From NCBI RefSeq assembly GCF_910594005.1, contig NC_057823.1, positions 62,742,015 to 62,806,014 on the forward strand: 64,000 nt of DNA. Reading direction: 5' to 3'. Source of the DNA: Cervus elaphus (Eukaryota > Chordata > Mammalia > Artiodactyla > Cervidae). The translations under genes were made by a program, and so were the position numbers. The notes under the pieces were generated by a model. It was given only the letters and a program-made list of their open reading frames with translations. It was not told where the DNA came from and searched no databases. Below are positions 55,738-64,000 of this stretch, one piece after another; position 1 is the first letter of the stretch, and each line of letters begins with the position of its first letter.

Positions 55738-57434
55738 GTAGTTGTCCCCGACCCTCAGAGCAGCCCTCTGCAAACCTCTAACCCTCCCGGGGCCTGGCCA
55801 GGGGCCTCACCTCCCAGTGGTACCTCTCCCCGTTCAGTGGGTGTTTTGGGGTGACCAGGAGCTGGAAGGCTGAGCCCTGGGCAGGTTGGGAGCCAGAGTT
55901 TCACTGTGCTCTGGGCAGGAAGAGGGCCTGGAGTTGGTGGGGGGAGACGCCATCCTACCTGTGAGGTGGGGGCAGACTTTCTGGGAGAGGCGGCAGGGGA
56001 CCAGGGCCTGACGCACAGGGGGCTCCCCGGCGCGGGCCTGTCAGGGCGTGAGTGTTCGAGCAGGAAAAGCTGCACAAGCGAAGGCCGTGGGGTCAGGCGC
56101 ATGGCCGTCTGGGGTCAGGCTACTGAGGGGGTTCTGGGTCTGCTGGTGAGTGCTGGGTCTCAGCACCGGCCTGAGGAAGTCCGTGGCCTTGTCTCTTCTG
56201 TGAAGTGTGACCTGGAGTCCCTGCAGGTTATTCCTTAGTGTGCACCTTCCAAGTGGTAGGCAGGGTTCCTGCTGCCGTGGGGGAGTGAAAGGGACCCTCA
56301 GAAATCTAACTGCAGTGGTGATGGTTAGTATGAATGGAAAATGTAGAAAGCCGTGAGGAGCAGTAACAGGAATGTGATGCGGGCAGAGGGACAGCATGGG
56401 CAAGGATGGACACACAGCAGATTTGGTGCTTTTCAGGAACAGTGAGCCACAATTTCATGAATGAAGGGGAAAGTGATGTAAGATGAAGTCTGAGGTAGGC
56501 AGGGGCCAGATCCGTGCCTGACCATGAGGACCACTGAGAGAAGTTTGGGTTTAGTCCTGGGGGCCGTGGGAAACCATTGCAGGGTTACAGGCACACAGGT
56601 GAGATGGCCTGATTTATGGTTCCACAACATCGCTGGTTGTGGCCTGGGTTGGAGGACGGTGCTTCATAAATGCAGTGAGATGGTTGAGGGGGCTATTGGA
56701 GTAATACTGGCAGGAGATGCTGAAGGCTGGCACCAGGGCAGCCAGCAGAGAGGTGGGGAGAGAGAACAATAGGATTCTGGGATCAAATTGACCTGGCACC
56801 CACAGTGCTTCCTACCTTACCTTCCCACCTCAACCAGTAACCCCTGAAGATGCAGGCCTAACTGCGGGCTGCCTCTCACATTCCATCCCACCTTTGGGCC
56901 CTAGTTACAGCCAGCTATAAAGGCACCCTGGGCTTCCATCTCCAGGCTCTGTCAAGGGAAGGGGCACACACCTGGCCCTGGAAGCCAGCAGCCAAACATG
57001 TAGCTTCAGTGGGCCAGAGCCCAGAGAGGGAGGGAGTGTGCCCCAGGAATCCCGGCAGGCTGGTGCCAAGACTAGAGTTCAGGTCCTGGCCTCTTGGCCC
57101 TTGTAGCTACCATGATCAGATCCTGTGTTAGTATTTGGAGGGGTAGACAAGTATGAGCTGTCCTGCTGGAGAGAGGCTGCCCCTCCACTGAGCCCTGTGT
57201 GCCAGGTGGTATAAAGGAGGCTGGTGGTTGAGAGCCCTGCCCCTTACTATCAGCGTTAGTGGTTTAACCCCTCTGAGCCTCTTGTCTTTTTCTGGAAAAT
57301 GGGTGTAAAGATGGTATCTTAGGGAGTTGTTTGAGAACCAGATGATATTAAGAGAGAGCTTTATAGACAATGAAGCATCTTACACTCCTCAGTGGTAGAC
57401 AGGGTGATTCTCTGATCCCATGCTCTTGTTCCAG
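55738..57434 (+). other. TCOF1 intron 6
   Basis: 1.7 kb. Reverse L2 at about 56320-56780 ('gaagtttgggtttagtcctgggggccgtgggaaaccattgcaggg') and plus MIR at about 57215-57380. No additional exon was found. Confidence 0.7.
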
Positions 57435-57665
57435 GTGAAAGCCGCAGTAAAACCACTGCAGGTCAGATCCTCAGCCGCTGCAGTCAAGGAGTCTCCGAGA
57501 AAAAGTGCAGCCCCAACCCCAGGGAAGGCAGGGGTTGTGACACCCCAAGTCAAAGGCAGTGCTGTGACCCCAACCAGCGGGGCCAAGAAGCCAGAAGAGG
57601 TCTCAGAGAGCAGCGAGGAGTCCGACGAGAGTGAGGAGGAGGCCCCTGCGGGTCCACCCAGTCAG
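57435..57665 (+). CDS. TCOF1: TCOF1 exon 7, repeat module 1 (residues 218-294)
   Basis: The 231-bp phase-0 exon encodes 77 residues: a basic Lys/Ala/Pro half (VKAAVKPLQV, ESPRKSAAPTPGKAG, TPQVKGSAVTP) followed by an acidic half (KKPEEVSESSEESDESEEEA). Human treacle has an optional exon (6A in the literature, if recalled correctly) of the same 77-residue size at this position, so this module may be alternatively spliced. Acceptor gttccag; donor CAG|GTGAGG. Confidence 0.94.
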
Positions 57666-58485
57666 GTGAGGCCCAAGGGAGGCCTGCTCTTCCGGTGCCA
57701 GGGCAGCTGTGTAAAGAACACCTCCCCTGCCAGAGGACACTGGCCCTGGAGTTTGGGGAGAGGGAGGCGGGGCTCTGGGAGTTGAAGGGCAAGGGCACCT
57801 GATTTTGCTTCAGCTGCTTCTGGAAATTGCCCTTCCTGCCCAAAGGGAAGAACCCTGCCCAGTTCCCCCTTCACCTCCATTCCCCTGTCTAGTAAACAGG
57901 CTGCTGTCTTTGTCCCGGCTGGTCCTGCTGTGAAGGGACTTGAGAAGTTTTAGTTACCTGGCCCTCTGGCTTCTCAGGCCAAATCATGGCTTGTTAGCAA
58001 ATAGGAGTCCAGCTCTAGTCCATCTGCTAGAATCCCCTTCTTGCGTGGGTGGCCAGAGCTGCAACTGGGCATGTCCTGAGGGAAAACCAGAGGCACTGGG
58101 AAACTGTTGGAGTCAGAGAGCAGCAAGGATGAGGGGTCAGACTGGTGGTAAAAGGCCCTTAGAGCCCTGAGCCTGCCCAGGTGAGGAGCCTATCCACCCT
58201 GGCCATCATGGAAAACTGGTATAAGGAACTGGTATCTTATCTGGTGCCCAGGGGATGAGGCATTGGTGGTGAGGTGAGATGGACGGGGGTGTGAGGGCCC
58301 CAGGAATGAGGAGATATGGCCATCTGGCTGGTCAGTCACACTGGCTGGAGTGTCAGTCAAAGCAGGGAGTAGGGAGAGAAGCAAGGAGTCTCGTGAGCCT
58401 CACTAAGGGCTCAGGCTTTATTCTTAAGACATTGCAAGAGAGTTTTCAGAAAGAAATGAACAAACCATGCTTTCTCTTTTACCAG
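57666..58485 (+). other. TCOF1 intron 7
   Basis: 820 bp with no clear repeat. Acceptor 'ctcttttaccag'. Confidence 0.6.
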
Positions 58486-58695
58486 GTGAAGGCCTTGGAG
58501 AAAACCGTCCCAATCAAAGTTGCTCCTAGTCCTGCCAAGGGGACCCCTGGGAAAGGGGCCACCCCAGCACCCCCTGGGAAGGCAGGGCCCTCAGCCACCC
58601 AGGCCATGACGGGGAAGCCAGAGGAGGACTCGGAGAGCAGCAGCCAGGAGTCAGACAGCGAGGAGGAGACACAAGCTGTTAAGAGCCCAGTGCAG
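58486..58695 (+). CDS. TCOF1: TCOF1 exon 8, repeat module 2 (residues 295-364)
   Basis: 210 bp, 70 residues, phase 0 at both ends. Basic half VKALEKTVPIKVAPSPAKGT then GKGATPAPPGKAGPSATQ. Acidic half KPEEDSESSSQESDSEEETQ. A Gln replaces the usual Glu in the SSSEES motif. Donor CAG|GTGGGA. Confidence 0.95.
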
Positions 58696-58892
58696 GTGGG
58701 ACCTGGAGAGAGGATCCCGGAGCTGGCACCCCACCCCAGGAGGCCTTCTGAGGGCTTATTCTCCCGCTCCACATGCCCCGGTCATGCACAGGGCCATGTG
58801 GTGTCTGGTGTCTTCGACCCCATCTGCTCTCCTGTGTTCCTCGAGTCCACCGTCTGGGCTCTCTCCCCAATTCTGTTTCTCTCTCTCTCCAG

Positions 58893-59123
58893 GCAAAGCC
58901 CTCTGGGAAGATCCCCCAGGTTAAAGCCACCTCCTCAGCACCCACCCAGGTGCTTTCCCCTAAGAAAGGGGCCCCTCCAGCACCCCCTGGCAAGGCAGGG
59001 CCTGCAGCCACCCAGCCCAGGAAGCAGGAGGAGGAGAGCAGCAGCAGTAGCAGCAGCAGCGAGCAATCGGACAGCGAGGGCGAGGCGTCCACGGCCGTGC
59101 GGCAGACTACAGGCCTGGCTCAG
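58893..59123 (+). CDS. TCOF1: TCOF1 exon 9, repeat module 3 (residues 365-441)
   Basis: 231 bp, 77 residues, phase 0. Basic half AKPSGKIPQVKATSSAPTQV then SPKKGAPPAPPGKAGPAATQ. Acidic half QEEESSSSSSSSEQSDSEGE, then ASTAVRQTTGLAQ. The serine run of eight comes from an AGC/AGT array at 59037-59060, unlike the SxSSSEESDSEEE pattern of the other modules. Preceded by a 197-bp intron; donor CAG|GTGAGG. Confidence 0.95.
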
Positions 59124-59250
59124 GTGAGGCTGGAGGATGCTCAGCCCAGCCCTGGGAGTCGCCTGCAGAGACCCTGTCACCCTCCTCACCTCCTATCTTA
59201 CCTCACACGGTCCCCACTAAGCTTCCCATCCTGTCCTCTGTCACTCCCAG

Positions 59251-59451
59251 GCAAAGCCCTTGGAGAAAAACTCTCAGGTCAGAGCTGCCTCAGCCACGGG
59301 TGCGGGACCCTCGGCGAAGGGTGCGGTCCCAGCGCTCCCTCAGAAGGCAAGGGTGGCCGCCCAGGACGGGAAGCAGGAGGACTCAGAGAGCAGCAGTGAG
59401 GAGGAATCAGACAGCGAGGAGGAGGTGCAGACGGCAGGGACCTCAACCCAG
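59251..59451 (+). CDS. TCOF1: TCOF1 exon 10, repeat module 4 (residues 442-508)
   Basis: 201 bp, 67 residues, phase 0. AKPLEKNSQVRAASATGAGP, SAKGAVPALPQKARVAAQDG, then acidic KQEDSESSSEEESDSEEEVQ and TAGTSTQ. The preceding intron is only 127 bp. Donor CAG|GTGAGT. Confidence 0.95.
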
Positions 59452-59547
59452 GTGAGTCCTCTGCCTGCAAGGTTCATCTCTCCTGCTCAGTGCCGGAAGC
59501 CCCCTCCCTGGACCGGGTGAGCCTCTCATCTCTGTGTCTCGCTGTAG

Positions 59548-59730
59548 GCACAGTCCTCTGGGAAAGCCCTCCAGGTCAGACCTGCCTCAGGTCCCGCCAA
59601 GGGGCCCCCTCAGAAGGCCGGGCCTGCAACCACCCAGGTCAAGGTCGAAAGGGCTGAGGAAGACTCGGAGAGCAGTGAGGAGGAGTCAGACAGTGAGGAT
59701 GAAGCTCCTGTAGCCAAGACTCCAGCCCAG
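59548..59730 (+). CDS. TCOF1: TCOF1 exon 11, repeat module 5 (residues 509-569)
   Basis: 183 bp, 61 residues, the shortest module. AQSSGKALQVRPASGPAKGP, PQKAGPATTQVKVERAEEDS, ESSEEESDSEDEAPVAKTPAQ. The shortened Pro/Ala section (PPQKAGP) also marks the human module I match to it. Intron before is 96 bp; donor CAG|GTAGGG. Confidence 0.94.
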
Positions 59731-59900
59731 GTAGGGTCTTGGGAGGGGCGGCTACACGGCCTGCCTCTGAACTGCCCCCCGCCAACCAGTCAGCTCCACG
59801 GGGGGCTGTGGGGAGGGATGGCAGTGAGCTCCAGCCCTGGGCACATGGGGGCTCTGAGTCCATGATCCTTCTCAAGCTTCTGAATTATGTGTCCCCTCAG

Positions 59901-60155
59901 GCAAAATCAGCAGTGAAAACTTCTCAGATCAAGGCCTCCCCAAAGAAGGGCACCCCCATTACACCCGCATCTGCCAGGGTCCCCCCAGTGCAAGTCGGCA
60001 CCCCAGCCCCCCGGACAGCAGCAACAGTGAGTACACCCACCTGCGCATCATCCCCAGCCGTAGTCAGGCGCACCCAGAAGCCGGGGGAGGACTCTTCAAG
60101 CAGCGAGGAGTCCGAGAGCGAGGAGGAGACAGCTCCTGCTGCCGCAGGGGGACAG
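59901..60155 (+). CDS. TCOF1: TCOF1 exon 12, repeat module 6 (residues 570-654)
   Basis: 255 bp, 85 residues, the longest and most divergent module. AKSAVKTSQIKASPKKGTPI, then ARVPPVQVGTPAPRTAATVS, SSPAVVRRTQKPGEDSSSSE, ESESEEETAPAAAGGQ. The VPPVQVGTPAPR and SPAVVxRTQ segments match a distinct human module. Donor CAG|GTGAGG. Confidence 0.95.
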
Positions 60156-60243
60156 GTGAGGCCAAGTTCACTTGGCTGGGTTGGGGCCGGCCCCCATGGG
60201 TCCTTTGGCCCCTATGATAGGCCTCTCTTCTGTGTTATTCCAG

Positions 60244-60438
60244 ATGAAGTCTGTAGGGAAGAGCCTCCCAGTGAAAGCTGCCTCAGCACCCACCAAGGGG
60301 CCCTCAGGGAAAGGGGCCACCCCAGGGCCCCTTGGGAAGGCAGGACCCGCAGTGGCACAGGTCAAGACTGAGGTGCAGGAAGACTCAGAGAGCAGTGAGG
60401 AGTCGGACAATGAGGAAGCGGCCGCAACTCCCGCACAG
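60244..60438 (+). CDS. TCOF1: TCOF1 exon 13, repeat module 7 (residues 655-719)
   Basis: 195 bp, 65 residues. MKSVGKSLPVKAASAPTKGP, SGKGATPGPLGKAGPAVAQV, KTEVQEDSESSEESDNEEAA, ATPAQ. The preceding intron is 88 bp, the smallest here. Its central GGGAAAGGGGCCACCCCAG is identical to exon 8. The frame stays open at the donor CAG|GTGAGG. This is the last exon found in the window. Confidence 0.95.
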
Positions 60439-61740
60439 GTGAGGCCTGGGACGGGGCTGAGGATGGGCTAACCTGGGCTGCCTTTGCCCCACCTGGGTAT
60501 GCAGAAGCCTGAGCGGCACCCTCAGCTCAGCCTCATTCTGCACTTTCCACTCATCTCCTCTGCCCGTAAGAGCTGCAGGGTCAAGCTCCAGGGTCTCCTT
60601 CATTGCCTTTTGAGCTCCCACTGAGGTTTCTTTTTACACCAGCTCTGTTGAGTACTCCATCGACCAGGTTCCATCCCGTCTGGGGCTCCTTTGGCCCTGG
60701 CTCTCATGGTTCCCAGCCTAGATGGGGGACGGATATGTCCACAGATTGTATCAGCATGTATAACAGGGTTGAGATGGAGGGTGTGTGCCTAGGCCAGCAG
60801 AGCATGGCAGACGATGGTATCTAGGGCTTTTGCAGGAAAGCAGATCTCTTGGATGAAGTGGCACCTGAACTGTGGGCTGAAAGAGTTGGCCAGGTGATGT
60901 GAAGTTTTCCAGGCAGAGAAACTAGCTTGTACGAGAGCCAGGAGAGTGCCTGGCTTTTTGAGTTCCCCAAGCAGAGCGTTCTGGTGGGATCACTAGGGGA
61001 GACCATGTCAATGGGAAGTGGTGGGAATTTTGGAGCTGGGCTGCCTGGGTTCAAGTCCCAGCTCCATGTCCTAGCAAGTGCTACAATCCATCAGGGCCTC
61101 TGTTTATTCTTCTGTAAGTTGGAAATTGACCTGCACAGAGTTGAATTTGATGAGCTCTCACCTGCCACATCTAGCCAAGGGGCTTGCACACAGCAAGTTC
61201 TCATCCATCTCTCTGAGGGAGCAGACTCAAGAGTTGTCTTCCAGACTGGCAAAGCAGGGAGAAGTGAAGATAGCTCACTCCCTGCTCACTCACCCACCCA
61301 CCGTTTATTATTTTTAATTGTCGCTCTTTTTTTCACTAACCACTCATATTAGTCATTTCTTGTTTCCCTGTACCAGAGTACACATTTCTGTGAATTTTTT
61401 TTGTCTTGCTCTCACTGTTATCTTGTGAGACCCAAGGTCCCGTAATTCCTTTACTGAAATTTTAAGCTATTCTTGGCCTTCCCAGAGTCTCAGCTCAATA
61501 GGCTCCTATCCTGTTTTTCCATGCTATAGAGACATTCCAGACCAGTGCCTTCAAAGTTTCATTGTGCTGATCACTTAAGTACTAGTCTTCGCATTTGAGC
61601 CTTCCACCTGTCCCATGAGACAGTGTTCATTTGCTTTGGTTTCTGGACAAAGAAATTGGAGCATAGAGGAGTTGTTTGGTGATTTGATCCAGCCCCACCA
61701 GCCCCTGACTCCAAAGCCTTTCCCACTTCCTTCTACTAAG

Positions 61741-61866
61741 GTTTTGTTTGTTTTGTTTTTTTGGCCAAGATGCATTGCAGGGTTTTAGTTCCCCAACCAG
61801 GGATCAGACTCATGCCATTGGAATAGAAGTTCAGTGTCTTAACCAGTGGATCGCTAGGGAAGTCCC
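61741..61866 (-). mobile_element. CHR-type SINE, intron 13
   Basis: Reverse CHR: 'ggccaagatgcattgcagggttttagttccccaaccagggatcag' and end 'ggatcgctagggaagtccc'. Confidence 0.9.
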
Positions 61867-62639
61867 TTTCTGTTACATTTTTACCACAACTTTTCCAGCC
61901 ACAGAAATAGTCATATTTTGGGGCATTATGTTCTCCTGGGTTGAAAAAGAGCAGCCAATCCCTCTGCAGGGGCCTAGCCTTATAACCTGGTGCTCTGTCA
62001 GACGAAACTGCCTTTCCTAGCTTCAAGAGGTCTGACAAGCCTCTGCTAAAACAAGCAGGACTAATAAGAGGAGTCTAACTGGCCAACTTCTTTTCGTTAC
62101 CTTCATCCAGGGATGCAGATAATAACTGCCTCTGTTGTGAGGTTATTATGAGGATTAAAAGAGACAATACTTGTATGGCCTCACCCTCAGTGCCATATAT
62201 ATTAACTGGTTTCTAATCAGTATTTCTAATCATTGTTCTCAGCATTGCTGAGGTCAGAAATTGATCTGCTCAGAGATACCCACCCAGCCAGCTGGAAGTA
62301 AACCGTCCACTGAGGAAACTGAAGTTCAAAACAAACAAATTAACAAGTCAGGATGGGTTCTGGAAAACCAAATGTGCCAAAGACTCAGAAAGGAGATAAT
62401 TCATGATTTAAATGCTGTGAAAAGAAAGATAGCCCTGGTGTGAGAAAGGCAGGGGAGAGATGTTTAGTCAGTGTTTGATGAATGGCCGAATAAGTAGTGT
62501 GGTGCCTTGTGGGCCTGAATTTGTGATGTATATGATCTTATGTCCTATGACATTGTTATACTTGCTTATCGGTTCTAGTGACTTTTGTAGATTCCTTAGG
62601 ATTTTCTATATACAGATCATGCCTTCAAATTAAGGACAG

Positions 62640-63885
62640 TTTTACTTTTTCCTTTCTAATCTAGGTAACTTTTATTTCTTTTTCTTGCCTTATTGGACTG
62701 GCTAGAACCTCCAATAAAATGTTGAATAGTAGTGGTGAGAGCAGACATCCTTGTCTTATTTTTAATCTTAAAAATAAAGCATTCAGTTGTGTGATGTTAG
62801 CTCTAAGTTTTTCATAGATGCTTCTGATCAGATTGAGGAAGTTTCCTTCTATTTCTAATTTGTTGAGAGTTCTTATCATGAATTGGAGTTAGTTTTTGTC
62901 AAGTGCTTCTTCTTTATGAAAGTGATTTTTTTTTTCTATTGTTAATATGTATGACATTAGTTGTTTTGGGGGTATTAAATCAATCTTTCATTCTTGGAAT
63001 AAGTCCATCTTGGTCTGAGTGCATTCTCCTTTTTATTTGTTGCTGAGTTTGGTTTGCGAATCATTTGTGAGGATTTTTGTGTCTTGTGTTTACAAAGAAT
63101 ATTGGTCTGTAGTTTCCTTGTGATATCTTTGCCTGGCTTTGGTATTGTGTGATCCTGCCTCATAAAACCTCTTTTATCAGAGTTTGTGTTGCACTGGTAT
63201 TATTTCTTTTCTTCACGCAATTCAAATTCATAAGTAAAGCCATCTGGACCTGGCCTTTTTGTGTATGTGGGTGAAGATTTTTAATGACTCAGTCAGTTTC
63301 TCTAATTGATGTTGGTGTATTCAGATTTTTTTCCTCTTGAATTAAGTTTATATTTTGTACCTTTTAATACTTCTGTGCAGTTAATAATTTGTGCCATTCT
63401 AGAAACTTGTCCATTTTCATCTCAGTTGTATAGTTGATTAGCTTAAGTTTGTCCATAACATTCCTCTATATCCTTTTACTATCCATAGGATCTGTAGTGA
63501 TGTCCTGCTTTCTTTCATAATTTTTGGTAATTTGTGTCTTCTGTCCTATTACTTGGTTACTTTACCTAAAGAATTACAAATTTCATTCTTTTCACAGGAA
63601 TAACTTTTGGCTTCATTGATTTTTTTTTTTTCTCTTATTTTCCTGTTTTCTTTTTCATTAATTTCCAATGATCTTTATTATTTCTTCCCTCACTTTGAGT
63701 TTGATTTGCTCTTCATTTTCTAGCCTTTTAAGATGGAAACTTAGATTTTTTTTTTTTTTATTTTAGATTTTTCTTTCTAATTTAAACATTTAACACAATA
63801 AATTTCCCTCTGAGGGCTGTATTAGCTTTGTCCCATGAATTTTAAAGTACTGTATTTTTAATTTTATTCTTTGAGCCATGGATTA
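62640..63885 (-). mobile_element. L1 ORF2 fragment, antisense in intron 13
   Basis: About 1.25 kb of L1 ORF2 reverse-transcriptase region in reverse. The minus-strand frame at 62661-62879 reads like L1 RT, with RQGCLLSPLLFNILLEVL matching the RQGCPLSPLLFNI motif. Further upstream coding parts (63 kb and on) are broken by stops. The copy is 5'- and 3'-truncated and inactive. Confidence 0.9.
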
Positions 63886-63897
63886 TTAAGAAGTGTG

Positions 63898-64000
63898 TTG
63901 GGACTTCCCTGGTGGTCCAATGGCTGAGACTCTACACTCCCAATGCAGGGGGCTTGGGTTCAATCCCTGGTCAAAGAACTAGATCCTCCATGCTGCAGCT
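63898..64000 (+). mobile_element. CHR-type SINE, cut by the window end
   Basis: 'gggacttccctggtggtccaatgg', 'gggttcaatccctggtcaaag', 'catgctgcagct'. Confidence 0.92.

Larger units (their letters stand above)
45700..64000 (+). other. TCOF1: TCOF1 (treacle) gene, 5' half
   Basis: Treacle is a nucleolar phosphoprotein that supports rRNA transcription with UBF and Pol I, pre-rRNA modification, and the nucleolar DNA damage response; loss of one human copy causes Treacher Collins syndrome. Thirteen coding exons in the window splice into a 719-codon open frame with no stop: an N-terminal LisH region, an acidic tract, and seven repeated basic-plus-acidic modules. All inferred introns have GT-AG ends. 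Exons 8-13 are packed into 2 kb with introns of 88-197 bp, whereas introns 1-3 exceed 2.3 kb. The human protein is about 1,400-1,500 residues, so roughly half is present. The rest lies beyond the right edge. Identity rests on my recall of the human protein and is close to certain. Confidence 0.97.
60439..64000 (+). other. TCOF1 intron 13 (runs past the window end)
   Basis: At least 3.5 kb. It holds reverse L2 near 60830-60960, plus MIR traces near 61030-61130, a minus CHR SINE, an antisense L1 and a plus CHR SINE at the edge. No further treacle module or in-frame exon with splice sites was seen. Confidence 0.7.

Noticed and set aside
56900..57020. Possible extra TCOF1 exon after 'ccatctccag' near 56945
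   Set aside because: The following sequence meets an in-frame stop quickly and has no module-like Lys/Ala/Pro or acidic serine pattern.
58279..59127. 282-codon plus-strand open frame
   Set aside because: It runs through TCOF1 exon 8 in the true frame, then through the intron and exon 9 in another frame. It is exon read-through, not a separate gene.
60439..64000. Further treacle modules in the last 3.5 kb
   Set aside because: Scanned for Lys/Ala/Pro plus SSEESDSEEE-like coding with AG and CAG|GT edges; none found. The space is filled by L1, SINE, MIR and L2 sequence.

Overview
The window is mammalian nuclear DNA from a ruminant. The evidence is the interspersed repeats: many tRNA-derived CHR-type SINEs (start motif GGGACTTCCCTGGTGG) typical of cetartiodactyls, together with Bov-tA, Bov-A2 and BovB copies, which mark a bovid or close relative. 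There are no bacterial-style genes, operons, CRISPR arrays or phage features.

Positions 1 to about 45.5 kb are intergenic. I found no multi-exon gene, intact processed pseudogene or conserved protein domain there; all open frames are short and most lie in repeats. The block is a layered record of ancient L2, MIR, MLT1-like LTR, MER5-like and old L1 copies, overlain by younger CHR, Bov-tA, Bov-A2, BovB and L1 insertions. Several can be ordered in time because one splits another (13.3-13.7, 24.6-24.9, 31.5-31.9 and 41.6-43.8 kb). Four carry clear target-site duplications, including an L1 with an internal inversion at 1.35-1.84 kb. A degenerate 5S rRNA pseudogene sits at 39.7 kb. A short AP-1/MARE cluster near 5.8-6.0 kb is the best enhancer candidate.

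From 45.5 kb to the right edge lies the 5' half of TCOF1, encoding the nucleolar phosphoprotein treacle, on the plus strand. A TATA-less CpG-island promoter carries CCAAT, GC-box, ZNF143/THAP11-like and ETS sites. Thirteen coding exons follow, joining in frame into 719 codons with no stop. Exons 1-2 encode the LisH region, exon 3 a basic stretch and an acidic tract, and exons 4-6 a Lys/Ser-rich linker. Exons 7-13 are seven phase-0 modules, each a basic Lys/Pro/Ala segment followed by a Ser/Glu/Asp cluster suited to casein kinase 2 phosphorylation. After exon 13 the intron runs at least 3.5 kb, filled with L1, SINE, MIR and L2 sequence, to the window end. The rest of treacle, including its lysine-rich C terminus, is outside the window.

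I see no undescribed system. The observations most worth checking are the module structure and apparent copy-number difference of the treacle exons, two coding microsatellites, an 864-bp open frame in an antisense L2 in intron 2, a CHR SINE containing foreign sequence, and the promoter architecture.
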